Below, piece by piece: positions 32,562-40,898 of a stretch of 64,000 bases of DNA. The DNA comes from Pseudoteredinibacter isoporae_A (GTDB taxonomy: Bacteria; Pseudomonadota; Gammaproteobacteria; Pseudomonadales; Cellvibrionaceae). Where the stretch lies: NCBI RefSeq assembly GCF_040372805.1, contig NZ_BAABWJ010000002.1, positions 124,001-188,000 on the forward strand, written 5' to 3'. How positions within the stretch are numbered: the stretch's first letter is position 1; every line of letters begins with the position of its first letter. The notes beneath the pieces were generated by a model, which ran no database searches, was not told where the DNA came from, and saw nothing but the letters and a program-made list of their open reading frames with translations. Position numbers and translations under genes: made by a program.

Positions 32562-34189
32562 GGGGTTTTCTCCAAATTGAATCCGAGCGCGCGTTTCAAG
32601 GCGGCGCTGACATCGTTCACATTGGCCTGTTTAAATTTGGCGGCGATATATTGATCTGGACGAATTAAATAGGCATGTCCGCCAAGCAGGGCATAGCGCT
32701 GGGCAAATAAGCCTTCCGGGTCCTCCAGATTGCGAGAGTCGATCACTTCCAGATCATCGCTGATGGCCTGGAGTTCGGTCAATTCTTTCTCGTCCAATGT
32801 ATCGCCGTTGACCAGCAAAACAAAACGGTTGCCAAGCTGCTCCAGTAACCAGCTGCCCTGACCTGCAACGCTGATAGGGGCATCCTGACAGACGAAGCCA
32901 ACATGAAGACCTCCTTCGAAGCCTTTATCAGTAGTGTTGAGTTCGGAATCGCGATAATCGCAAGGCATCGACAGGCGGCCACTGTTTACCAAACTGCGGG
33001 CGAAGGGATAGTGTTTGGCCAAGCGCAGAGTTTCATCCCGGAAAACCCGAGAGATATCGTTTTTAGGCGTAATAAAATCAGTGGCCCGCGTGGAGTTGAG
33101 AATGTTTTCGGCGGCACCGTGTTGGCGCTCGGTATTGTAACTTTCTATCAGGCGAGGCGAGGCTTCCCCTTTGAGAACGCGGGCGAGTTTCCAAGCCAGG
33201 TTTTCAACACTCTGCACCCCACCGTTTGCGCCACGTGCCCCAAACGGTGAAACCTGATGGGCGGCATCGCCCATGAAAACGACCCGGTTGTGAATGTAAT
33301 CATCCATCTTACGACATTGGAAGGTGTAGACACTGGCCCATTCCAATTCAAATTCCACGTCTTTGCCGAGCATAGCTTCAATGCGCGGGCGAATGTTCTC
33401 TTCTTTCTTTTCTTCTTCGGGGTCGGCGTCCCAGCCAAGCTGGAAATCGATGCGCCAGACGTTGTCGGCCTGTTTGTGAAGCAACACAGACTGATTGCGG
33501 TGGAATTCAGGGTCAAACCAAAACCAGCGCTCAGTGGGAAAGTCGGCTTTCATCACCACGTCGGCGATCAGGAAACGGTCCTGAAAAACCTGGCCTTTGC
33601 TTTCCAGCCCCAGACTGCTGCGAATTTTTGAGTTGGCACCGTCGGCGACCAGCAGGTAGTCACAACTCAGGGAGTAGACGCCGTCTTCGGTTTCGACCTG
33701 TAGCTGGTTGCCATCGCCTTGGCTGTCAAGTTCAAGCAGTTTGTTCTTCCAGCGGAGATCGATCAAGGGTTCCTGGTCAGCCAAATTCACCATGTATTCT
33801 TCAAAATAGTACTGCTGCAGATTAATAAAAGCGGGCAGTTTATGACCGCTTTCAGGCAGCAGATCAAACTCGTAAACCTGCTCTTCTTTAAAAAAGACCT
33901 TGCCTTTTTGCCACGTCACACCTTTGTCGACCATGGGGGTGGCGCAGCCGTAGCGATCCATAATTTCCAGCGTGCGCTTGGAGAAGCAGATGGCTCGTGA
34001 GCCCACGCTGACGGTGTTGTTGTCGTCCAGGACGACAGAGGCCTGCCCCTGTTTGGCGAGATCCAAGGCCGCAGCCAGGCCGCAAGGGCCAGCGCCAATA
34101 ATGATGACCGGGTGATGCACCGCACTGGCGGCATCCTGGTCAGGGCTTTTTCGGTAAGGGTAAATAGGATTGCTATAGGTTTTTTGCAT
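32558..34189 (-). CDS. mhaA: FAD-dependent aromatic hydroxylase, MhaA-like
   Basis: A flavoprotein monooxygenase of the phenol/3-hydroxyphenylpropionate hydroxylase (MhpA) type, about 543 residues. FAD-binding motifs are intact: IIGAGPCGLAAALDLA near residue 30, the DG motif LLVADGANSKIRSSLGL near 185 and the GD motif VVFMGDAAHQVSPFGARGAN near 305. A C-terminal thioredoxin-like extension is typical of the family. Placed first in an operon with mhaB, hmgA, fahA and maiA, it most likely makes homogentisate from 3-hydroxyphenylacetate; a 4-hydroxyphenylacetate 1-hydroxylase is the main alternative. The ATG at 34189 is preferred to a GTG at 34201. Confidence 0.75.
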   Translation of the reverse strand: MQKTYSNPIYPYRKSPDQDAASAVHHPVIIIGAGPCGLAAALDLAKQGQASVVLDDNNTVSVGSRAICFSKRTLEIMDRYGCATPMVDKGVTWQKGKVFFKEEQVYEFDLLPESGHKLPAFINLQQYYFEEYMVNLADQEPLIDLRWKNKLLELDSQGDGNQLQVETEDGVYSLSCDYLLVADGANSKIRSSLGLESKGQVFQDRFLIADVVMKADFPTERWFWFDPEFHRNQSVLLHKQADNVWRIDFQLGWDADPEEEKKEENIRPRIEAMLGKDVEFELEWASVYTFQCRKMDDYIHNRVVFMGDAAHQVSPFGARGANGGVQSVENLAWKLARVLKGEASPRLIESYNTERQHGAAENILNSTRATDFITPKNDISRVFRDETLRLAKHYPFARSLVNSGRLSMPCDYRDSELNTTDKGFEGGLHVGFVCQDAPISVAGQGSWLLEQLGNRFVLLVNGDTLDEKELTELQAISDDLEVIDSRNLEDPEGLFAQRYALLGGHAYLIRPDQYIAAKFKQANVNDVSAALKRALGFNLEKTP

Positions 34190-34533
34190 TGTCTCGGCCA
34201 CTGTCGTTGGGCGCGCGCCCTTATTATGCGTATGAGGCCATCGGCTCGAATTCAGTGAGGTAGTCTGACGCCAACTTGATTTCGGTCAATAGTCTCAGTT
34301 GAGAAGAATATATCTTTGAAGGGGGACTTTATCAAGGTTTTTGTGGTTAAAAAATAGCTTATATTCAATTTATTGGTTGCTATTGAAACTATTTGTGTTA
34401 TCTTTCGAATCCTGAGCAAGGTTTTTGCTGCCTTCGGCGGCGTGCTTTGCCCGATCTCGCGCACTTGGCTTCAGCCCGCCAAGCTCGCTTAACCAGTGAT
34501 AACAGCGACAACGACAATCGATAAGGTGCAGCC
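34190..34533. promoter_or_regulatory. divergent promoter region, mhaA operon / MBL gene
   Basis: This 344-base stretch separates the divergent mhaA operon and the MBL-fold gene and has no coding frame I believe. It contains an A+T-rich block at about 34305-34405, expected for promoters in both directions. No confident operator for a known homogentisate regulator could be picked out by eye. Confidence 0.5.
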
Positions 34534-35496
34534 ATGGCTAAAAAACCCTTTGCCTCATCCGCCGACCTCGGCGAGAAAACCGAAACCCTCGAAGTACTGG
34601 CCGATGGCGTATTTGCCTTAACTGCCGAAGGTGATCCCAACGTGGGTGCCATTGAAGCAGAAGACTTCCTGATTGCATTTGAAGCACGCGCCACGCCAAA
34701 AGCGGCAAATGATTGGCTGGAGCAGTTGCGAGAGCACACCAATAAGCCCGTGAAATATCTGGTGTTGTCTCACTACCATGCGGTGCGAGTCTTAGGTGCC
34801 AGTGCCTACGGTGCAGAGTCAGTGATTGCCCATGAGAAAACCAAGTTTTTGATCGAAGAGCGTGGCATGCAGGACTGGGCGAGCGAGTTTGGCCGCATGC
34901 CTCGTTTGTTCCGTGAGCCCGATGGTATTCCAGGCTTAACTCACCCGGATCTGGTGTTTAATGACCGCATGGTGATTCCACTGGGTGGCGATCGAGGTGA
35001 TCTGGTCCTGGAATATTGTGGTCGCGGCCATACGGCGGGTGATATTGTGGCTTGGTTGCCAAAACAAAAGGTTCTGTTTGCGGGTGATCTGGTTGAAGCC
35101 GCTGCGGCGCTGTACACCGGCGATGCCTTCCACTTCGATTGGGCCAATGAAACGCTGGACAAAGTAAAGTCCTATGAAGCCGAAGTGCTGATTGGCGGTC
35201 GCGGTGCGGTGGCTCATGGCCGTGAAGCGGTTGATGCGGCGATTGAGCAAACCCGTGGTTTTCTCAACGGTATGATTGAAAAGGTTGGTGAAGTTCACAA
35301 GCGTGGCGGCACGTTGAAAGAAGCTTTCCTGGCGACCCACGAACATCTTGGGCCTAAGTTTGGTATGTGGCCCATCTTTGAACACTGTCTGCCGTTTGAC
35401 GTGCAGCGCCTGTGGGACGAGTTTGACGGTATTGACTGGCCTCGTATCTGGACAGATGAGCGCGATCAGGAAGTATGGGATCAGCTGCAAGACTGA
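34534..35496 (+). CDS. MBL-fold protein with degenerate metal motif
   Basis: A 320-residue metallo-beta-lactamase-fold protein without a signal peptide. The usual HxHxDH is SHYHAVRVLGA near residue 82: both early His stay but Asp and the last His are replaced by Val and Arg. RGHTAGDIV near 168 and FAGDLVEAA near 188 keep the next His and Asp, while the last His position appears as GGRGAVAHG. So one metal site at most is complete. It is divergent from the mhaA operon and ends in a strong terminator, which suggests a role in the aromatic locus (for example thioester or ester hydrolysis), but no function can be assigned. Confidence 0.8.
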   Translation: MAKKPFASSADLGEKTETLEVLADGVFALTAEGDPNVGAIEAEDFLIAFEARATPKAANDWLEQLREHTNKPVKYLVLSHYHAVRVLGASAYGAESVIAHEKTKFLIEERGMQDWASEFGRMPRLFREPDGIPGLTHPDLVFNDRMVIPLGGDRGDLVLEYCGRGHTAGDIVAWLPKQKVLFAGDLVEAAAALYTGDAFHFDWANETLDKVKSYEAEVLIGGRGAVAHGREAVDAAIEQTRGFLNGMIEKVGEVHKRGGTLKEAFLATHEHLGPKFGMWPIFEHCLPFDVQRLWDEFDGIDWPRIWTDERDQEVWDQLQD

Positions 35497-35518
35497 TCCA
35501 GTACAGAATCCGCATCTT

Positions 35519-35549
35519 AAAAGCCCGGCGCATTGAGCCGGGCTTTTTT
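35519..35549 (+). terminator. rho-independent terminator of the MBL gene
   Basis: AAGCCCGGC, a seven-base loop and GCCGGGCTTTTTT form a strong stem with T-run 23 bases after the stop codon. Confidence 0.92.
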
Positions 35550-36760
35550 GTATCTGAAGTATGTGACCAGTCCCGGTTATCTGATTTTTCTAGGTAAATT
35601 TAAAAAATAACTGTTGTCCGACTCAATTATTTTTATCGGGTTTATTTTTAGTGGTTTGTTTTTAGTGGGGTATTTATTTTTCAATCTGAATGTTTATCCA
35701 TTGAAATCACTGGGGGCGTGCAGTGTGTTTTCATTCTGTTTGGATGGTTTCTTTTAGCGGTGACTATCGTTTTCGTCGCCGCTCGTCGCGGTGGCATCGA
35801 TTTAGACAATGCTCCGGCGAATAACTGCTACCATAAACATTACATTGCGCTGGGGTGACGACATGAAACAAGGTGATTGTTGCTCAGTGAGATATTGGAA
35901 GAATTTAAGTTGAGCGAACCGGTTTTACAACGTCTGAAGATCGCGTGCTCACCAGGGAGGGGTTCTATGTTTGGTATAAAGTTTCTGCAAGTCCTTCAGC
36001 AAAACGGCTCGTGCTGGCCAGCAAATAATGTTGGGTTGCGCAGGGAATTTTCAATATCGTCAAACGTCTATTGATCTGTCAGTCCATACGACTCTGTATG
36101 GAAATCGTTTCACATCAGAAGTTATTTAAATCAATATTTTCGTTGTCGCTGTATTTCTGTCAAAAAATTATTTTGGTTTTGAGTGGGCCTATTCAGGCGC
36201 CAGAAAACCTCGGCGGCGCCATGAATAAAACCGTGGCTTGTCTGTCGCTTGAACGTATAAAAGTGTTGCCTGCATTGGGTGTGTCTGCCAAGTAAGCTCC
36301 CAGTGGGTTCTGAGTGTTGGAACCATTGCCCTGGTCTTTTATGGCCAGGGTGTTTATTTGCCGCTAGTGCTTTCGTTAATCGGCTGTCGTAACGCAGGGC
36401 GGTTTTAATTTCAGGGCTCTATTTTCGATAGAAATCAACTGTTTAGCGAATAACTAAGAGCCATTGTTTGTGGCGTAGCCATCATTTTAAACGCCAATTT
36501 TTCCCTTAGCGTCAATTTTTCTTTTCACTCTGGTGCAAGAAATATCGACTTGTCAGGGATTAAACTGCCAGACATGGTTGGAAAAGGGCGTAAAACATAA
36601 TATTCAGGCCCGTACATCAACCGTGACAATTTGCGCTCAGCAGCTATAACAACACGTGAGCTATTGTCTTTAAGCCGAGTCCAGTCATTTAAGCTATGCC
36701 TGTGTTCTTCCTGGATTTTGCGAACAATCATAACAACACTTTGGGATTTGTGAGGAAGCT
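35550..36760. other. 1.2-kb stretch without a convincing gene
   Basis: The largest gene-poor stretch in the window. The first 200 bases are A+T-rich. Between 35,877 and 36,295 three short frames (65, 74 and 39 residues) are open, but none has a good ribosome site or a family I recognise; the fragment LTREGFYVWYKVSASPSAKR in one of them looks protein-like and may be a remnant. A CCCTGG/CCAGGG hairpin lies at 36329-36350 with a weak T-rich tail. Two imperfect 17-18-base direct repeats (CAATTTTT core) occur at about 36,493-36,530. The last 200 bases should hold the promoter of the receptor gene. Confidence 0.6.
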
Positions 36761-39034
36761 ATGTTGAAATCAATTACCGCCAGTCGAGGGCGTCAATTTT
36801 CATTGTCATTATTGACGCTTGCCATTGCTGCCAGCAACAGTTCAGCAGCTGTTTTGGAAGAAGTTACCGTAACCGCGCAGAAGCGTGAACAGAACCTGCA
36901 AGATGTGGGTGTGTCTGTATCGGCATTCAGCGGTGATCAGATGAAAGCGCTTGGTGTGACGAATACCACCGAGATTACCCAGCAAGTTCCTGGTTTACAG
37001 GTGAACACCTGGTCGCCAACCATCACCACTTTTAACCTGCGTGGTGTTTCTCAGAACAACTTCACCGATAACCTGGAAGCGCCGGTTGCCGTGTATTCCG
37101 ATGACGTCTACATCGGTTCTATGAATGCGATCTCCGGTCAGTTGTTCGATGTCGAGCGTGTCGAAGTATTGCGTGGCCCACAGGGTACGCTGTTTGGTCG
37201 AAATGCAACGGGTGGTTTGATTCACTATGTCAGCCGTGACGCGTCAGATGATGAAACCAACGGTTATGTGGATGTTTCGGTATCTGAGTACAGCACGCGT
37301 TCCATTGAAGGTGCTGTCGGTGGCGCTCTGGGTGACAATGTTCGCGGTCGATTCTCTGCCCGTTGGGAAGAAGGTGATGGTTATGTTGAGGCCACTCAGC
37401 CTGGCGTACGCGCATTGGGCGGTCGTGATGGCTACGCGCTTCGCGGTCAATTACAGATTGACGTCGATGAAGCCACCTCATTGGATTTGAGCATTAAGTA
37501 CAGCAAAGACGACGACGTACCAACCGGTGGTTATGTGGTGTTCTCACAGGGCGGTGCCGCTGTTGATCCGCAAACCGGCCTGGGTGTGCGTGACAATACC
37601 GTTGTGCGTCCTTTTGAGCACGATTCTGAATACGAAGGTTACTTTGACCGTGAAGCGACCAGCGTTACCGCCAAGCTGACAAAAGAAGTCGGCGATGGTC
37701 TGGAGTTTGTGTCCATCACAAACTACACCGAGATGGACAAGTTCTACACCGAAGACGGTGATGGCTTCCCAATTTTGGCGGTGAACTTCACGACTATTGC
37801 GGATTATGAACAGTTCTCTCAAGAATTCCGCTTGTCCGGTGAGAGCGAGACCCAGCGTTGGCAGATTGGTGCTTACTACCTGGATATGCAACAGTTCAAC
37901 CGCGCGATTACTGCCGGTATTCCCGGTGCAGTAGGTGGTTGTGCCGCAGGTGCAATTGCGCCTCCGACTTTGCCGGATGGTACGGTTCTGGGTTGTGCAG
38001 ATTGGGCACCTCCTGGCGTGGGCGCACCTGACAGCATCGTTGTACCCAATGGTGCGGCTACCGATTACAGCGTTAATCTGGACTCCCGTAACTGGTCTGT
38101 ATTCGGCCAGCTGGAAACCGATCTGAGCGAAGACCTGACATTGATCACCGGTTTGCGTTGGTCGCAAGATGATAAAGACATCGACTTCGTAAATACCTAC
38201 GGTGATGTGAACACGCCGAGCCAGACAATTTCTGTTGTGCGTGGTTTGCCTCAGAACACGATCGATTACGGTGATTACGCCGCACGAGTTCAGTTGGACT
38301 GGCGTGCGTCCGATGAGACCTTGGTATTTGTCAGCTACAACCGTGGCATTAAAGGTGGTAACTGGTCAGTGAATGCCGGTGTTTTACCTTCTACGACAAA
38401 CTTCCAGCACCAGGAAGAAACGCTGCACTCCTATGAAATCGGTATTAAAACTGAGTTGACCGATTACGCTCGCTTGAATGCCACAGCGTTCTACTACGAC
38501 TATCAAGATTATCAGGCCTTTGCTTTGACAGGTTTGACGCCACAGGTGGACAACTCCGATGCAACCGTTAAAGGTGGCGAGATCGAATTGTTCCTGACGC
38601 CTGGCGAGAACTGGGACTTCATCTTTGGTCTGGCGTTGAATGATTCTGAAGTTGATACCGTATTTGACGCGAACGGCGGCACTATTTCCGGTAATGAAAT
38701 GCCGAACGCACCTGATTACAGCGCAAACTTCCTGGGTCGTTACAACTGGGATATGGCCGGCGGTAACATGGCTGTTCAGTTGGACGGTGCAGCGTATGGC
38801 GATCAGTATCTGGAAGTGACTAACTCTGATGTGTCTTTCGAAGAGTCTTACTCCGTTTGGAATGCCAACATCTCTTACACCTCCGGTGATGAGAGCTGGA
38901 AGGTTGCTCTGTGGGCCAAGAACATTACGGATGAAGAGTATCGTATCTACAACCTGGATTTGGGTGCCCTGGGTGCGACGTCTTTCTATGCACCACCACG
39001 TTGGTTCGGTGCAACGTTTAGCTACAACTTCTAA
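36761..39034 (+). CDS. TonB-dependent outer-membrane receptor
   Basis: A 757-residue ligand-gated porin driven by TonB. Signal peptide to about residue 29, then a TonB box-like start LEEVTVTAQKREQNLQDV; the plug domain carries TQQVPGLQVN and VEVLRGPQGTLFGRNATGG, and the rest is a 22-stranded barrel ending in the aromatic residue Phe (SYNF). The close relatives in memory are receptors of the Sphingomonas/marine type that import organic molecules rather than siderophores. It is followed 45 bases later by an arylsulfatase gene, so it probably imports a sulfated substrate or its product. Ligand is unknown. Confidence 0.93.
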   Translation: MLKSITASRGRQFSLSLLTLAIAASNSSAAVLEEVTVTAQKREQNLQDVGVSVSAFSGDQMKALGVTNTTEITQQVPGLQVNTWSPTITTFNLRGVSQNNFTDNLEAPVAVYSDDVYIGSMNAISGQLFDVERVEVLRGPQGTLFGRNATGGLIHYVSRDASDDETNGYVDVSVSEYSTRSIEGAVGGALGDNVRGRFSARWEEGDGYVEATQPGVRALGGRDGYALRGQLQIDVDEATSLDLSIKYSKDDDVPTGGYVVFSQGGAAVDPQTGLGVRDNTVVRPFEHDSEYEGYFDREATSVTAKLTKEVGDGLEFVSITNYTEMDKFYTEDGDGFPILAVNFTTIADYEQFSQEFRLSGESETQRWQIGAYYLDMQQFNRAITAGIPGAVGGCAAGAIAPPTLPDGTVLGCADWAPPGVGAPDSIVVPNGAATDYSVNLDSRNWSVFGQLETDLSEDLTLITGLRWSQDDKDIDFVNTYGDVNTPSQTISVVRGLPQNTIDYGDYAARVQLDWRASDETLVFVSYNRGIKGGNWSVNAGVLPSTTNFQHQEETLHSYEIGIKTELTDYARLNATAFYYDYQDYQAFALTGLTPQVDNSDATVKGGEIELFLTPGENWDFIFGLALNDSEVDTVFDANGGTISGNEMPNAPDYSANFLGRYNWDMAGGNMAVQLDGAAYGDQYLEVTNSDVSFEESYSVWNANISYTSGDESWKVALWAKNITDEEYRIYNLDLGALGATSFYAPPRWFGATFSYNF

Positions 39035-39079
39035 GTAAGACAATTCGCCCCGGCTCGCCGGGGCATGGCATGAGTCGGC

Positions 39080-40810
39080 GTGGTGAATAAAAAAATAATA
39101 TCAAGCGACATCAAACTGAGCTGGCAGAAAAGTGATGCCATGGCAGGTTTGTTTGTACGAATTCTGATGGCATTTCTGACCTTGGGTATCTGCTCGCATG
39201 CCCAGGCAGATTCACCGCGCCCCAATGTTTTGCTCGTAGTAGCGGACGACCTGGGGTTCGCGGACCTGGGTTATCTGGGCAGCGAAATTAATACCCCGAA
39301 TATTGATCGTCTGGCTGCACAGGGCGTACAGTTTACCGATTTTCATACCGCATTTACCTGTTCTCCAACGCGTGCGATGCTGTTAACGGGGGTGGACAGT
39401 CATTTGGCCGGACTGGGCAATATGGCGGAAGAACTGGCAGACAATCAACGCGGAAAGCCCGGTTATGAAGGGTACTTGAATCAGCGCGTTGAAAGTTTGG
39501 CGACGATTTTAAAATCAGCCGGTTACAACACCTATATGGCCGGCAAATGGCATTTGGGCAAAGGGGAAGGGCAGGGGCCGGAGTCCCACGGATTTGATCG
39601 TTCCTTCGCGCTGTTATCCGGTGGCGCCAGTCATTATGCTGATATGAAACCGGCCTATGCACAATATAAAGAACAGAAAGCCGGTTATCGTGAAGATGGC
39701 GTTTTGCTGACGACATTGCCGGACAATTTTCAATACTCTTCACAGTTTTATGTCGATCAGTTGCTTGGCTATATTCAGTCTGGCAAGCAGGAAAAACCTC
39801 AACACCCTTTCTTTGCCTACCTCGCGTTTACGGCGCCTCATTGGCCTTTGCAGGCATCTGAGCAAGCCATTGCGGAATACCGAGGCAAATACGATCAGGG
39901 TTATGAACAGTTGCATAAAGAGCGCTTTGCTAAGCAGCGAGCGCTCGGTTTAGTCACGGGTGAACCGGCGGCCATGCCTGCGGGTAGCCGACAGTGGGCA
40001 AGCTTATCCAGTGACGCGAAATCCAAGTCGATCCGGGCCATGGAAATTTACGCGGCGATGGTCACCGAAATGGACAAGCATCTCGGTCGTCTGTTGGCGC
40101 GCCTTGAACGGCAGGGCGAGTTGGACAATACATTAGTGATCTTCCTGTCTGACAATGGCGCGGAAGGTCATGATGTCGACGCGACCTGGCCGAAAGATCA
40201 ATTTCCCAAGGTCTACAACTGGGTGATGAACAATCACGATTTCAGTTTGGAGGCGATGGGAAAAGTGGATAGTTACGTTTTTTACGGTCCGGAATGGGCT
40301 TGGGCCGGCGCACCAGGTTTTTATGGTTATAAGGGCTTCAGTAGTGAAGGCGGTTCACATGTCCCGGCTTTCCTGAGCTATCCAAAGGCCATCGAGGCCG
40401 GACGGGTAGATGAGCTGGTTCGGGTCAAGGATATGGTGCCCACCATCTTGGACATTGTCGGTGTGCGAGCGGCGGCAGACAAAAAGCCTTCTGCTGATAA
40501 GGCGGCTGTCCATCCGATCAGTGGGCGTTCCATTTTGCCGGCCTTGCAGGGCAAGCCGATGGCGCCGGTGAATTTTATCAGCGAATTGTTTGGCAAGCGT
40601 GTGGTGCGTTCAGGTGATTGGAAGGCGACACATATGCCGAGCCCCATGGGCAATGGTCAGTGGCGCTTATACAACATTCGAAACGATCGCGCCGAGCAAC
40701 AAGATTTAGCCTTAAAGAACCCCGACAAACTCAAGCAACTCATCACCTTATGGGATGACTATGCGCGCAGAAATAATGTCATTCTGCCGAATTGGGTGTC
40801 GGGTTATTAA
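39080..40810 (+). CDS. secreted arylsulfatase (Cys-type)
   Basis: A formylglycine-dependent sulfatase of 576 residues (or 556 from the ATG at 39140). VRILMAFLTLGICSHAQA forms a signal peptide, so it acts in the periplasm. The metal Asp pair is in VVADDLGFADLGYLG (56-57), and the modification motif CSPTRAMLLTG begins at Cys94, with GKWHLGKG near 156 and LSDNGAEG near 356 giving further active-site residues. The C-terminal part has FISELFGKRVVRSGDWKATH. It cleaves sulfate esters, probably of phenols or sugars. It needs a formylglycine-generating or radical-SAM maturase that is not in the window. It is likely co-transcribed with the receptor. Confidence 0.92.
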   Translation: MVNKKIISSDIKLSWQKSDAMAGLFVRILMAFLTLGICSHAQADSPRPNVLLVVADDLGFADLGYLGSEINTPNIDRLAAQGVQFTDFHTAFTCSPTRAMLLTGVDSHLAGLGNMAEELADNQRGKPGYEGYLNQRVESLATILKSAGYNTYMAGKWHLGKGEGQGPESHGFDRSFALLSGGASHYADMKPAYAQYKEQKAGYREDGVLLTTLPDNFQYSSQFYVDQLLGYIQSGKQEKPQHPFFAYLAFTAPHWPLQASEQAIAEYRGKYDQGYEQLHKERFAKQRALGLVTGEPAAMPAGSRQWASLSSDAKSKSIRAMEIYAAMVTEMDKHLGRLLARLERQGELDNTLVIFLSDNGAEGHDVDATWPKDQFPKVYNWVMNNHDFSLEAMGKVDSYVFYGPEWAWAGAPGFYGYKGFSSEGGSHVPAFLSYPKAIEAGRVDELVRVKDMVPTILDIVGVRAAADKKPSADKAAVHPISGRSILPALQGKPMAPVNFISELFGKRVVRSGDWKATHMPSPMGNGQWRLYNIRNDRAEQQDLALKNPDKLKQLITLWDDYARRNNVILPNWVSGY

Positions 40811-40898
40811 TGGATTCGCACCGCCTCAAGGTCGGGCGAAATGTGCAGTACAACAGCTGCCTCGGGTAGCAAATTATGACAGCAGCGGGAGATAGACA

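Noticed and set aside
36525..36731. 68-residue minus-strand frame upstream of the receptor gene
   Set aside because: No family, no good ribosome site, lies where the receptor promoter is expected.
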